This document shows, in pieces, positions 25,830 through 34,346 of a stretch of DNA of 64,000 nt. A model generated the notes under the pieces. The model was given only the letters and a program-made list of their open reading frames with translations. It did not search any database and was not told where the DNA came from. The position numbers and the translations under genes are program-made. Positions within the stretch are counted from its first letter, which is position 1, and the number at the start of each line of letters is the position of its first letter. This DNA comes from Treponema denticola (lineage in GTDB: Bacteria; Spirochaetota; Spirochaetia; Treponematales; Treponemataceae), in the NCBI RefSeq assembly GCF_024181405.1, contig NZ_CP051302.1, positions 2,685,580 to 2,749,579 on the forward strand. Direction: 5' to 3'.

Positions 25830-27668
25830 ATGAAAACAGGTATAAAAGATATTATTAAATTTTCTTATAAAACGGATAAGGTTTTATTTACATCATTAAT
25901 TTTAGAACAAATTGTAAGTACAGCCGATATTTTTATAAACCTTTATTTGGTAAAACTCATCATCAATGCTTTTATAAAGGGTAAAACAAAAGAAGAAATA
26001 TTATTTCTCTGTCTTATAGCTCTTATAAGTAATTTTGTTTTAATCTTGATAAAAAGATTTTCAGAAGAGACTCAAACTAACAGATTCCGTATCATACTGT
26101 ATAAAAGGGATATGGAAATAAATAAAAAAACTATGAAACTCGATTACGAATTTTTGGAAGACACTGATCTTCAGTTGGGTCTTACAAAGATGAGAGAATA
26201 TGACAACTTTGGAAATTACGGTATCTACCATGTAGGCAGACATTTCGGTGCAATAATAAACTCGGTATTGACTTTTATTTTTGCAATAATTTTTTCCATA
26301 AATCTTTTTACGATGCAATCGGAGCTTATTCCTATAGCCAACTGGCTATGGAATACAATTTTTATTCTTTTATTTTTTTCGTTTAGCCTTATTTCAATTC
26401 TGGCTTCTCAAAAATTTAATACCAAAATGCAAGCAATGTTTGATAAGGATGTCGTATTTTTAAACAGACTATTTCGTGCATATATGAATATTAACGATGA
26501 TTATAAATCGGGAAAGGATGTCCGTCTTTATAATTACAATTTACTTACAAGTGTGTTAAAAAATTCCAATAATAATGTGAAAAATTTTTATAACCGGATG
26601 TCTCATAATTTATTTAAGTGCAATGTTCAAACGGGACTGATGACAATTTTTTCTTCTTTGCTTGTATACTTTTATGCAGGATTCAAAGCCTATTACGGTC
26701 TTATCGAGTTGGGAGATATTGTTCAGTATACGGGCATTGCAGTATTAACGGCCGATGCCGTAACTCTTATCATCATGTCGATTTCAAGTCTTTATGCCAA
26801 TAAAGATTATTTTAAGACCATCTTCGATTATCTTAATTTATCGAACGGAAAATACGAAGGCTCTCTTCCGATTGAAAAACGGGATGATAACGAGTATGAG
26901 TTTGAATTTAAAAATGTCGGTTTTAAATATCCTAAAACTTCAAAATATGTTCTACAAAATGTGAACTTAAAATTTAAAATAGGACAAAGGCTTGCCATAG
27001 TGGGCATGAACGGCAGCGGAAAAACTACTTTGATAAAACTCCTCACCCGCTTTTATGATCCGACGGATGGCGAAATTTTATTAAACGGTATCAATATCCA
27101 AAAGTATGATTATAACGAGTATCTGGATATATTTTCGGTAGTCTTTCAGGATTTTAAACTTTTCTCTTTTATGCTGGGACAAAATATTTCAGCTTCGATG
27201 GAATATGATGAAAAAAGAGCGGAAGAAGCCTTAACCAAAGCCGGCTTTGAAAAGGCTTTACAAAAAATGCCGCAAGGTTTAAAAACCTATCTCTATCAAG
27301 ACTATGAAGAAGGCGGAATCGAAATATCGGGCGGTGAAGCTCAAAAGATTGCGATGGCAAGGGCTATTTACAAGGATTCACCTTTTATAATACTAGATGA
27401 GCCGACCGCAGCTCTCGATCCTATTTCCGAATTTGAAATCTACTCAAAATTCGATAACATAATCGGAAACAAAACAGCCGTTTACATTTCGCACCGGCTT
27501 TCTTCATGTAAATTCTGTAATGAAATTGCCGTCTTTGATGAGGGCAAGTTGGTACAGCACGGCTCCCATGATGCTCTTCTTCAAAACAAAGAGGGTAAAT
27601 ACCATGAGCTCTGGAATGCCCAAGCTCAATATTATAAGGAAGAGGAAATTGAAAAGCTTTTAAAATAA
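25830..27668 (+). CDS. ABC exporter half-transporter 1B
   Basis: A 612-residue fused permease-ATPase. Membrane helices fill residues about 15-320. The ATPase has Walker A GMNGSGKTTL near 391-400, signature EISGGEAQKIAMARA near 495-509, Walker B FIILDEPTAALDP and switch His in YISHRLSS. Both nucleotide sites of the pair look consensus, so neither is degenerate. Its last ~350 bp are almost the same DNA as the end of the gene at 29523, whereas the membrane halves differ strongly. GGGAGGG precedes the ATG. Confidence 0.85.
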   Translation: MKTGIKDIIKFSYKTDKVLFTSLILEQIVSTADIFINLYLVKLIINAFIKGKTKEEILFLCLIALISNFVLILIKRFSEETQTNRFRIILYKRDMEINKKTMKLDYEFLEDTDLQLGLTKMREYDNFGNYGIYHVGRHFGAIINSVLTFIFAIIFSINLFTMQSELIPIANWLWNTIFILLFFSFSLISILASQKFNTKMQAMFDKDVVFLNRLFRAYMNINDDYKSGKDVRLYNYNLLTSVLKNSNNNVKNFYNRMSHNLFKCNVQTGLMTIFSSLLVYFYAGFKAYYGLIELGDIVQYTGIAVLTADAVTLIIMSISSLYANKDYFKTIFDYLNLSNGKYEGSLPIEKRDDNEYEFEFKNVGFKYPKTSKYVLQNVNLKFKIGQRLAIVGMNGSGKTTLIKLLTRFYDPTDGEILLNGINIQKYDYNEYLDIFSVVFQDFKLFSFMLGQNISASMEYDEKRAEEALTKAGFEKALQKMPQGLKTYLYQDYEEGGIEISGGEAQKIAMARAIYKDSPFIILDEPTAALDPISEFEIYSKFDNIIGNKTAVYISHRLSSCKFCNEIAVFDEGKLVQHGSHDALLQNKEGKYHELWNAQAQYYKEEEIEKLLK

Positions 27669-27730
27669 ATAACATCTTTTAAAAGCTCATAAGGATTTTT
27701 AGATATATAAAATATTCGGAGGAAATTAAA

Positions 27731-29509
27731 ATGAAAAAACGAGGTGTTTTACGGAATTGGGGCTATCTATTAAAAAACATAGCCGAAACCGACAAGCTAT
27801 TATTTTTACTTATATTTGCCTGTGTACCGATTGCAATACTTATGCCTTACCTGCAAGCTTTTTTACCGAGGGCTGTAATCGAGGGTTTACAAAATAAAAC
27901 GGAGCTTCAATCCTATCTGCTAAAAATTCTTTTAATAGCAATGGCTCTTGCCGTTACAGTGCTTTTAGAACAAACCGTAAAATGGCTGCTCGAAATGAAG
28001 GGACAAAGGCAAAGAGGAAGATTTTCAAAAGAGCTAAGTAAACACGCAATAAAGGTTGATTATGAAAAAATGGCAGCAGTTTCCTTTGCTCAAAGCTTCG
28101 ACCTTTCAATAGGAGCAATTGCCGGAGATATAGCTATTACAGGACAGTCTGCAAATATAACCGCAAATTTTTTAACAAGTCTTTTAGGTATAATTGCATT
28201 TGCCCCATTAATCATCACTATACAGCCGATTTTAATTTTAATCATCTTTATTTCATTTTTGACAAATTATTTTTATGGAATTTTTCTAACAAATTATGAT
28301 GAAAAGATAACCGAACAAAATAAGGGAGTAAACCGTAAGCTGCACTACATTGCTTATAAGAGTATCAATTATAAATATGCAAAAGATATAAGACTATATA
28401 AAATGTCCGATTGGTTTTTTAAAAGCTATCAAACCTACAACAACGAAAGAAGAAGATGGGAGCGTAAATTAAGCGGCAAGCGTTTTTTAGGGGACTTAAT
28501 CGCAGGCCTTTTTGTATTTGTCAGAGACGGTCTTGCCTATTTTTATCTTATTACTCAAATATTTACAGGAAAAATCGGAATAGCTCAATTTGTCTTCTTG
28601 TTCCCTATTATTACAAGTTTTTCGGATTGGCTTATTTCCCTTTCTACTCAAATAACCGAATTGCGTACAGGCAGTTTAAAACTGGATTATCTTCGCAATT
28701 TTTTTGACACATGTAATGATAACCGTAAAAGCAAGGGCGCCCCGCTGCCGGTTTCTTTTAATATAGAATTAAAAAATGTTTCTTATAAATATCCCGAATC
28801 GGATAAGCTTATTTTAAAAGATATTAACTTGAATATTAAACAAAACGAAAAAATTGCCATAGTCGGAGTAAACGGTGCAGGAAAAACAACCCTCATCAAT
28901 TTGATTATGAATTTATTTTTCCCGACTCAAGGAGATGTTTTTATAGGAGGGAAAAACACAAAGGACTATTCCCAAGATGAACTCCTTCCGATTTTTGGAG
29001 CGGTTTTTCAAGAAACATTTATACCTCCTGAAACAATTAAGAATATCATATGTGCGTCTTCCGATTCACATGACGAAACGAAGTTTCAAAAAGCCGTAAA
29101 AGATTCCGGCTTTGAAAAAACTATTTTAGAACTTCCTCAAAAAGAAAATACTTATTTGGTAAAAAGCACAAGAAAAGAAGCCGTCGATTTATCGGGAGGA
29201 CAAAACCAGCGGTTAATGCTTGCAAGAGTTTTATATAGAGATGCCCCAATCCTTATTTTGGATGAGCCTACTGCAGCCCTAGACCCGATAGCCGAAAGTG
29301 AAATATACGAGCATTACAATAAAATGACTCAAAACAAAACTTCAATCTTTATTTCGCACAGACTGGCTTCTACAAGATTTTGTGATAGGATTATTTTAAT
29401 AGAAGACGGAAAGATTATCGAAGAGGGAACCCATGAAAGCCTTATGGCTAAGGGCGGCAAGTATGCCGAAATGTTTAATATACAGTCAACATATTATACG
29501 GGAAAATAA
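27731..29509 (+). CDS. ABC exporter half-transporter 2A
   Basis: A 592-residue fused permease-ATPase, similar along its length to the protein from 24026 (shared PRAVIE near the N-terminus, the KYAKDIRLYKM coupling segment, VGVNGAGKTTLINL Walker A, DLSGGQNQR signature, ILDEPTAALDP and FISHRLAS). It begins 62 bp after pair 1 behind a GGAGG site and is the first gene of the second pair. The arrangement A-B-A'-B' indicates duplication of a two-gene unit. Confidence 0.85.
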   Translation: MKKRGVLRNWGYLLKNIAETDKLLFLLIFACVPIAILMPYLQAFLPRAVIEGLQNKTELQSYLLKILLIAMALAVTVLLEQTVKWLLEMKGQRQRGRFSKELSKHAIKVDYEKMAAVSFAQSFDLSIGAIAGDIAITGQSANITANFLTSLLGIIAFAPLIITIQPILILIIFISFLTNYFYGIFLTNYDEKITEQNKGVNRKLHYIAYKSINYKYAKDIRLYKMSDWFFKSYQTYNNERRRWERKLSGKRFLGDLIAGLFVFVRDGLAYFYLITQIFTGKIGIAQFVFLFPIITSFSDWLISLSTQITELRTGSLKLDYLRNFFDTCNDNRKSKGAPLPVSFNIELKNVSYKYPESDKLILKDINLNIKQNEKIAIVGVNGAGKTTLINLIMNLFFPTQGDVFIGGKNTKDYSQDELLPIFGAVFQETFIPPETIKNIICASSDSHDETKFQKAVKDSGFEKTILELPQKENTYLVKSTRKEAVDLSGGQNQRLMLARVLYRDAPILILDEPTAALDPIAESEIYEHYNKMTQNKTSIFISHRLASTRFCDRIILIEDGKIIEEGTHESLMAKGGKYAEMFNIQSTYYTGK

Positions 29510-29522
29510 TAGGGAGAATACG

Positions 29523-31397
29523 ATGTTATTGGAAAAAAAGGGTCATACAACAAAAGAAATTATTTCTACATTTTTTAAGTCGATTAAGTTTTTAAATACT
29601 TTGGATAAGGGGCTTTGCTTTAATTATGCATTGATAGGTATCGTAACAGGCTTGCGTCCCTTTGTGAATATCTACATGCTTAAAAAGATTATAAACGCTC
29701 TCTCACAAGGTTTACCTAAAGAGCACTTATTTTTGCTTGCAGGGATAAGCATTGCAATAAATTTATTATTATTTTTATGCGAAAAATTTATAGGGCACAA
29801 TTCCTATTTTAGAATGGAAAATTTAACGCAGCTTCGAAATATGGAAATAGCAAAAAAGAATACCACAATGGATTATGAATTTATCGAAGATGCCGAACTC
29901 CAAATCGAAATGGAAAAAATGTATAATATGGATTATAACGGAGGCTTCGGCTTATTTTCACAGCTTATGAATATTCATAATCTTAGCCAAAATATTGTGT
30001 TGTTTATCATCGGCTTAATTCTTTCAATTCCAATGTATACATCTTATGCTCCGATTTTAGGAATACCTTTATGGATTCAAAACAGTATTTTTACTTTCTT
30101 TATTATTTTGATATCCATTTTAAGTATAAGAATAAATAAAAGAGCTTTGGAAAAAAGAGATACATTTATGAAAAACAATCTCTTTGAAGAAATGAGACCT
30201 TACAGTTATGCCGTAAGTCTTGCTCCGGAATACAAAATAGGAAAAGATATCCGGCTGTACAACAAAAAACTATATAACGAATATTTTACCAGTTCAAAAG
30301 ATTTTCAAATAAAAATAGTAAACGCATTTTTAAGATTCAGCCTTTTTCCACAGCTTGCTCAAATCTTTTTTAACATGTTCAGTTTAGGTTTAATCTATAT
30401 CTTTGTGGGAATAAAGGCCTATTACGGAGCCATTCAGATAGGAGATATAATTCAATATTCGGGAGCCGTTACTCAATTTGTTTTTGCGGTTGCAGGTCTT
30501 ACAAGAGCTTATAATCAAGTTGCAGCAAACTGTGATTTCTTCGATCTTTGTTTAGGCTATATCAACTTAAAAGAAACAAAATACAAGGGAAGTCTTCCTA
30601 TCGAAAAACGGGATGACAACGAATACGATTTTGAATTTAAAAATGTAAGTTTTAAATATCCTCAAAGCGAAAAATATGCATTAAAAAACGTCAACTTAAA
30701 ATTCAAGATAGGAAAAAAGCTTGCCATAGTCGGCATGAACGGCAGCGGTAAAACAACTCTGGTAAAATTATTAACCCGCCTCTATGATCCGAGTGAGGGA
30801 GAGATTTTACTTAACGGTATCGATATTAAAAAATTCGATTACGATGAATATCTGGATATTTTTTCGGTTGTCTTCCAAGATTTTAACCTTTTTGCTTTAA
30901 ATATTGCCCAAAATGTAGCCTCTTCAACAGACTACGATAAAGCAAAAGTAGAAGAAGCCTTAAACCTTTCAGGCTTTTCCGATTCGCTTAAAAAAATGCC
31001 TAAGGGCATCGAAACATACCTCTACAATGATTTTGAAAAGGGCGGAATCGAAATATCGGGCGGTGAAGCTCAAAAGATTGCTATGGCAAGGGCTATTTAC
31101 AAGGACTCTCCTTTTATAATACTCGATGAGCCGACCGCCGCCCTTGACCCTATTTCCGAATTTGAAATTTATTCAAAGTTTGATACAATTATAGGAAACA
31201 AAACAGCCGTTTACATTTCGCACCGGCTTTCTTCATGTAAATTCTGCGATGAGATTGCCGTCTTTGATGAGGGCAAGTTAGTACAGCACGGCTCCCACGA
31301 TGCTCTTCTTCAAAACAAAGAGGGTAAATACCACGAGCTCTGGAATGCCCAAGCTCAATATTATAAGGAAGAGGAAATTGAAAAGCTTTTAAGATAA
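29523..31397 (+). CDS. ABC exporter half-transporter 2B
   Basis: I place the start at the ATG at 29523 (GGGAGA 7 bases upstream); the in-frame extension to 29433 overlaps the end of the previous gene. The product is 624 residues with six membrane helices and a standard ATPase (GMNGSGKTTLV, EISGGEAQK, FIILDEPTAALDP, YISHRLSS). It is the partner of the gene at 27731 and paralogue of the one at 25830. The C-terminal third is nearly identical to that paralogue at DNA level, ending in EEEIEKLL. Confidence 0.85.
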   Translation: MLLEKKGHTTKEIISTFFKSIKFLNTLDKGLCFNYALIGIVTGLRPFVNIYMLKKIINALSQGLPKEHLFLLAGISIAINLLLFLCEKFIGHNSYFRMENLTQLRNMEIAKKNTTMDYEFIEDAELQIEMEKMYNMDYNGGFGLFSQLMNIHNLSQNIVLFIIGLILSIPMYTSYAPILGIPLWIQNSIFTFFIILISILSIRINKRALEKRDTFMKNNLFEEMRPYSYAVSLAPEYKIGKDIRLYNKKLYNEYFTSSKDFQIKIVNAFLRFSLFPQLAQIFFNMFSLGLIYIFVGIKAYYGAIQIGDIIQYSGAVTQFVFAVAGLTRAYNQVAANCDFFDLCLGYINLKETKYKGSLPIEKRDDNEYDFEFKNVSFKYPQSEKYALKNVNLKFKIGKKLAIVGMNGSGKTTLVKLLTRLYDPSEGEILLNGIDIKKFDYDEYLDIFSVVFQDFNLFALNIAQNVASSTDYDKAKVEEALNLSGFSDSLKKMPKGIETYLYNDFEKGGIEISGGEAQKIAMARAIYKDSPFIILDEPTAALDPISEFEIYSKFDTIIGNKTAVYISHRLSSCKFCDEIAVFDEGKLVQHGSHDALLQNKEGKYHELWNAQAQYYKEEEIEKLLR

Positions 31398-31410
31398 AAA
31401 TACCGGCCGA

Positions 31411-31439
31411 TTGAAAAACACTTTTTTTTATGTTATATT
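31411..31439 (+). promoter_or_regulatory. Promoter of the nrnA-traB pair
   Basis: TTGAAA (31411-31416), a 17-bp spacer and TATATT (31434-31439) lie 27 bp upstream of the ATG at 31467, which has an AGGA ribosome-binding site. Confidence 0.55.
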
Positions 31440-31466
31440 ATTCCTTAGTTTACTTTAGGATTAATT

Positions 31467-32450
31467 ATGGAAGAAAAATTATCTACACTTTGCTCGGTTT
31501 TAAGTAAAGACCAACCGGTACTTGTACAAACTCATGATTTTCCCGATCATGATGCCCTGGGTGCAGCTTATGCTCTTTTAAAACTTTTAGAAACTTACGG
31601 CTACAAAGTAGAGATTGCTTACGGCGGTCATATTCAAAGTCTGTCTTTAATAGAATTTGCAGAATATTTAGACCACCCGCTTTTAAAACTTGATGAAATC
31701 GATGATCTAAAAAAATACCAAGTTGTAATTGTAGACGGCTCTCCTTTTAAGGGAACCGTAAAATATGTAGGCGGTATCTTAAAAGCTGTAATAGACCATC
31801 ATCCTGAAAGAATGAAGTCTACGGCAGCTTATACGGATATAAGAGTAGGTACCGGAGCCTGTTCTTCCATTATTTGGTCTTATTGGAAAGAATCCGGAAA
31901 AGAATATGACGGAATGACCGCGACAGCAATGATTGCGGGTATACAGCTGGATACGGCTTTTTTATCCAGAAGTGTAAGCAAACTTGATCTGGACGCTTAT
32001 TATGAGCTCTATTTTAAATCGGATGTGCAAAAAACATATCAAATGATTAAAACGACAATAAACATCTGCGACCTAGAAGAAATAGGAAGGGCTTTTACCG
32101 ACTATTTACGCATAGATAATTTTTTAATTGTAGAATTAAGTGAAGACTACTCAAGAGCTATTTTGTCGGTTGTAGCCGATTTTTTAATCTGGATAAAAGA
32201 TATTTCTTTTGTTATTGTACTGGAAACAGACGGCCCTGAATATAAACTCTCCGCACGAAGCCGTGATAAAAACCTTGATGCAGGCTGGCTAATTCAAGAA
32301 GCAGTAAAAGACATGGGTTCGGGAGGCGGTCATGCACACATGGCCGGAGGAGCAATAGATGCAGAAAGATACTGCGGTAAAACCGCATTTTTAAACTCTA
32401 TCATTAAGTTAGCTAATTCTGAACAAGGAAATAACTGTGGACGAAAATAA
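31467..32450 (+). CDS. DHH/DHHA1 phosphoesterase, NrnA-like
   Basis: The 327-residue protein has the DHH motifs: FPDHDALGAAYALL near residues 26-39, VIVDGSP near 88-94, IDHHPE near 112-117 and the DHHA1-type glycine motif GSGGGHAHMAGGA near 287-299. NrnA-type enzymes degrade short RNA oligomers (nanoRNA) and pAp, and relatives act on cyclic dinucleotide products; the exact substrate is not decided here. traB-like gene overlaps its end by 14 bp, so the two are coupled. Confidence 0.85.
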   Translation: MEEKLSTLCSVLSKDQPVLVQTHDFPDHDALGAAYALLKLLETYGYKVEIAYGGHIQSLSLIEFAEYLDHPLLKLDEIDDLKKYQVVIVDGSPFKGTVKYVGGILKAVIDHHPERMKSTAAYTDIRVGTGACSSIIWSYWKESGKEYDGMTATAMIAGIQLDTAFLSRSVSKLDLDAYYELYFKSDVQKTYQMIKTTINICDLEEIGRAFTDYLRIDNFLIVELSEDYSRAILSVVADFLIWIKDISFVIVLETDGPEYKLSARSRDKNLDAGWLIQEAVKDMGSGGGHAHMAGGAIDAERYCGKTAFLNSIIKLANSEQGNNCGRK

Positions 32451-33627
32451 CGAAAAAACTTTAAAGCGCATTTTTTTAAAAGACCGCGAAATTATTCTTT
32501 TAGGAACAGCCCATGTTTCTAAAGAAAGTATCAATGATGTTGAATCTACAATTAGGGAAGAAAACCCCGATTGTGTATGTGTAGAATTGGATGAAGTAAG
32601 GTATAAGTCCTTAACCTCAAAAGATGCTTGGCAGCAAATAAATATTTCCCAAGTATTAAGGGAGGGGAAAGGCTTTTTACTCCTTGCAAATCTGGTTCTA
32701 GCCTCTTTTCAAAAAAAACTTGGAAGCGACCTCGGCGTAAAACCCGGCGATGAGATGAAGGCCGCAATTGAAGTTTCTCAAGAACTAAACATAAAAACCG
32801 AAATGGTCGACCGCCCGATTCATACGACCTTAAAACGAGCTTGGGCAAAAAACCGCGGCTGGGGAAGGTCAAAGCTTTTAGCGACCCTTTTAAGTGCAGC
32901 ATTTTCAAATGAAAAACTTGATGAAGATGAAATTGAAAAATTAAAAAATCAAAGCGCAATGGACAACATGATGCAGGAAATGGCCGAGTATCTTCCGAAC
33001 ATAAAAGGCGTTTTAATAGACGAGCGGGACCGCTATCTTGCATCAAAAATTTGGGAAAGCAGCGGCAAAAAAATTGTGGCTGTCTTGGGTGCAGGCCACC
33101 TTCCCGGAACGGAACGCTTTATAAAAGAACTGGAAGCAGGTACAAAAACAACGGATGTATCCGACATTGAAGTAATTCCGCCGAAAAGCACAGTAAGCAA
33201 AATTGCCGCTTGGATATTTCCCATAGTTATAATAGGCTTGATTGTTCTAGGCTTTTTTAAGGGAGGCGGTATAAAAACCGGCCAAATGCTTTTATCCTTT
33301 GTTCTTTGGAACGGAGGACTCGCAGCGATAGGAGCCGTTATCGCCATGGGGCATCCTCTGGCCATCCTAGCTTCATTTTTAGGAGCACCTTTTACAACGA
33401 TAAACCCGTTTTTGGGTATAGGAATGATTTCAGGCCTTGTACAAGCTTGGGCAAAAAAGCCGCAAGTAAAAGACATGGAAAACCTTACACATGATGCAGG
33501 AAGCTTTTCAGGCTGGTATAAAAACAGAATAACAAAGGTTCTTCTTGTTTTTATTCTTTCTTCTCTCGGAAGCTCGATAGGAACATTTATGACGGTTCCG
33601 GCTCTTATTGCTAATCTGATTAAATAA
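32437..33627 (+). CDS. TraB/PrgY-family membrane protein
   Basis: A GTG start at 32437 lies inside the end of the previous gene. The 396-residue protein has the TraB N-terminal domain (ILLGTAHVSKESINDVES near residues 19-36, CVELDEVRY near 47-55) with a late conserved LGAGHLPG motif near 218. Three or four hydrophobic segments follow (about residues 248-396). PrgY in enterococci blocks sex-pheromone peptide activity, and related proteins occur in archaea and eukaryotic mitochondria. The role in a spirochaete is unknown. Confidence 0.85.
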   Translation: MDENNEKTLKRIFLKDREIILLGTAHVSKESINDVESTIREENPDCVCVELDEVRYKSLTSKDAWQQINISQVLREGKGFLLLANLVLASFQKKLGSDLGVKPGDEMKAAIEVSQELNIKTEMVDRPIHTTLKRAWAKNRGWGRSKLLATLLSAAFSNEKLDEDEIEKLKNQSAMDNMMQEMAEYLPNIKGVLIDERDRYLASKIWESSGKKIVAVLGAGHLPGTERFIKELEAGTKTTDVSDIEVIPPKSTVSKIAAWIFPIVIIGLIVLGFFKGGGIKTGQMLLSFVLWNGGLAAIGAVIAMGHPLAILASFLGAPFTTINPFLGIGMISGLVQAWAKKPQVKDMENLTHDAGSFSGWYKNRITKVLLVFILSSLGSSIGTFMTVPALIANLIK

Positions 33628-33660
33628 AAAAGCCCGACAAAAAACTTCTGTAAGGGCTAT

Positions 33661-33694
33661 AAAAAAGGAGGGGAACCTCTTTGAGGAGGTTCCC
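33661..33694 (-). terminator. Terminator downstream of tRNA-Cys
   Basis: GGGAACCTC (33671-33679) and GAGGTTCCC (33686-33694) form a perfect 9-bp stem. Read on the minus strand it is followed by CTCC and a T6 run (33666-33661). Confidence 0.75.
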
Positions 33695-33724
33695 ATTATG
33701 AAAAAAAAACTAAAAAATGGAAAA

Positions 33725-33796
33725 AGGCGCCGATCAGAATCGAACTGATGAATGAAGGTTTTGCAGACCTGTCCCTTACCACTTGGGTACGGCGCC
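33725..33796 (-). tRNA. tRNA-Cys (anticodon GCA)
   Basis: The minus strand folds into a full cloverleaf: acceptor GGCGCCG / CGGCGCC, a D-arm CCC...GGG with AAGTGGTAA loop, an anticodon arm with loop CTGCAAA (anticodon GCA) and a T-arm ATCAG/CTGAT with loop TTCGATT. The discriminator is T (U73), the identity base of tRNA-Cys. CCA is not encoded. Confidence 0.96.
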
Positions 33797-33866
33797 GAAC
33801 TTTGCCCAGTATACCAAAAAATACAAACTTTGGCAAGGGCTTATAGCAATTTTAATAAAAAAATAG

Positions 33867-33872
33867 TATAAT
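33867..33872 (+). promoter_or_regulatory. -10 element directly before the gene at 33880
   Basis: TATAAT ends only 7 bases before the ATG at 33880, so the transcript should start at or near the A of the start codon. No ribosome-binding site is present. The -35 region is weak. Confidence 0.5.
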
Positions 33873-33879
33873 ATCAGAT

Positions 33880-34338
33880 ATGTTTGAAATGGAACCTGTT
33901 ATAATAAAGAAAATATTTAAAAATCAGCCTCATTATATTCTTACATGGTCGCCTCTTACAAAGGCCGATAAGTACAAGATTAATCGTGCCGTTCCTGCAA
34001 TGTCGGGTGTTTATGAACTTTATAAAATGGATAAAGAAAAACATCTCAATCTTTTATCGGTAACCCATGCATGGTACGGCGGTTTAAGAAGCAATATCAG
34101 GGAAGCTATAGACCCCGATACAAAAATAGATCCTGAAAGAAGAAAAATATTGGAAGACGACGATATAGAGCTTTATTACAGGTATTCATGCTCCGATTCT
34201 TTTGGGGACCTGTTGGATGTTGTCTGGTTTTTACATTCAACATATTTTCCTGATGATATTCGTGTAGAATCATCAAAGCGATATGAAAATTTTTTCCTTA
34301 CAGAAAGAGCTCCCGATAAGGTTTACTGGCTGGAATAA
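33880..34338 (+). CDS. Conserved hypothetical protein, small
   Basis: A 152-residue soluble protein with no signal peptide. Residues 40-80 (SGVYELYKMD..., ...WYGGLRSNIREAI) faintly recall the two-strand start of a GIY-YIG nuclease domain, but the usual catalytic spacing is not clear and I do not assign it. The ATG at 33880 lies 7 bases after a TATAAT. A second ATG at codon 4 is possible. It is 8 bp before the GH3 gene, so the two may be cotranscribed. Confidence 0.65.
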   Translation: MFEMEPVIIKKIFKNQPHYILTWSPLTKADKYKINRAVPAMSGVYELYKMDKEKHLNLLSVTHAWYGGLRSNIREAIDPDTKIDPERRKILEDDDIELYYRYSCSDSFGDLLDVVWFLHSTYFPDDIRVESSKRYENFFLTERAPDKVYWLE

Positions 34339-34346
34339 ATAAACTT

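Noticed and set aside
32552..33494. Long open frames antisense to the traB-family gene.
   Set aside because: They are shadows of a well-supported coding sequence with TraB motifs and have no start signals.
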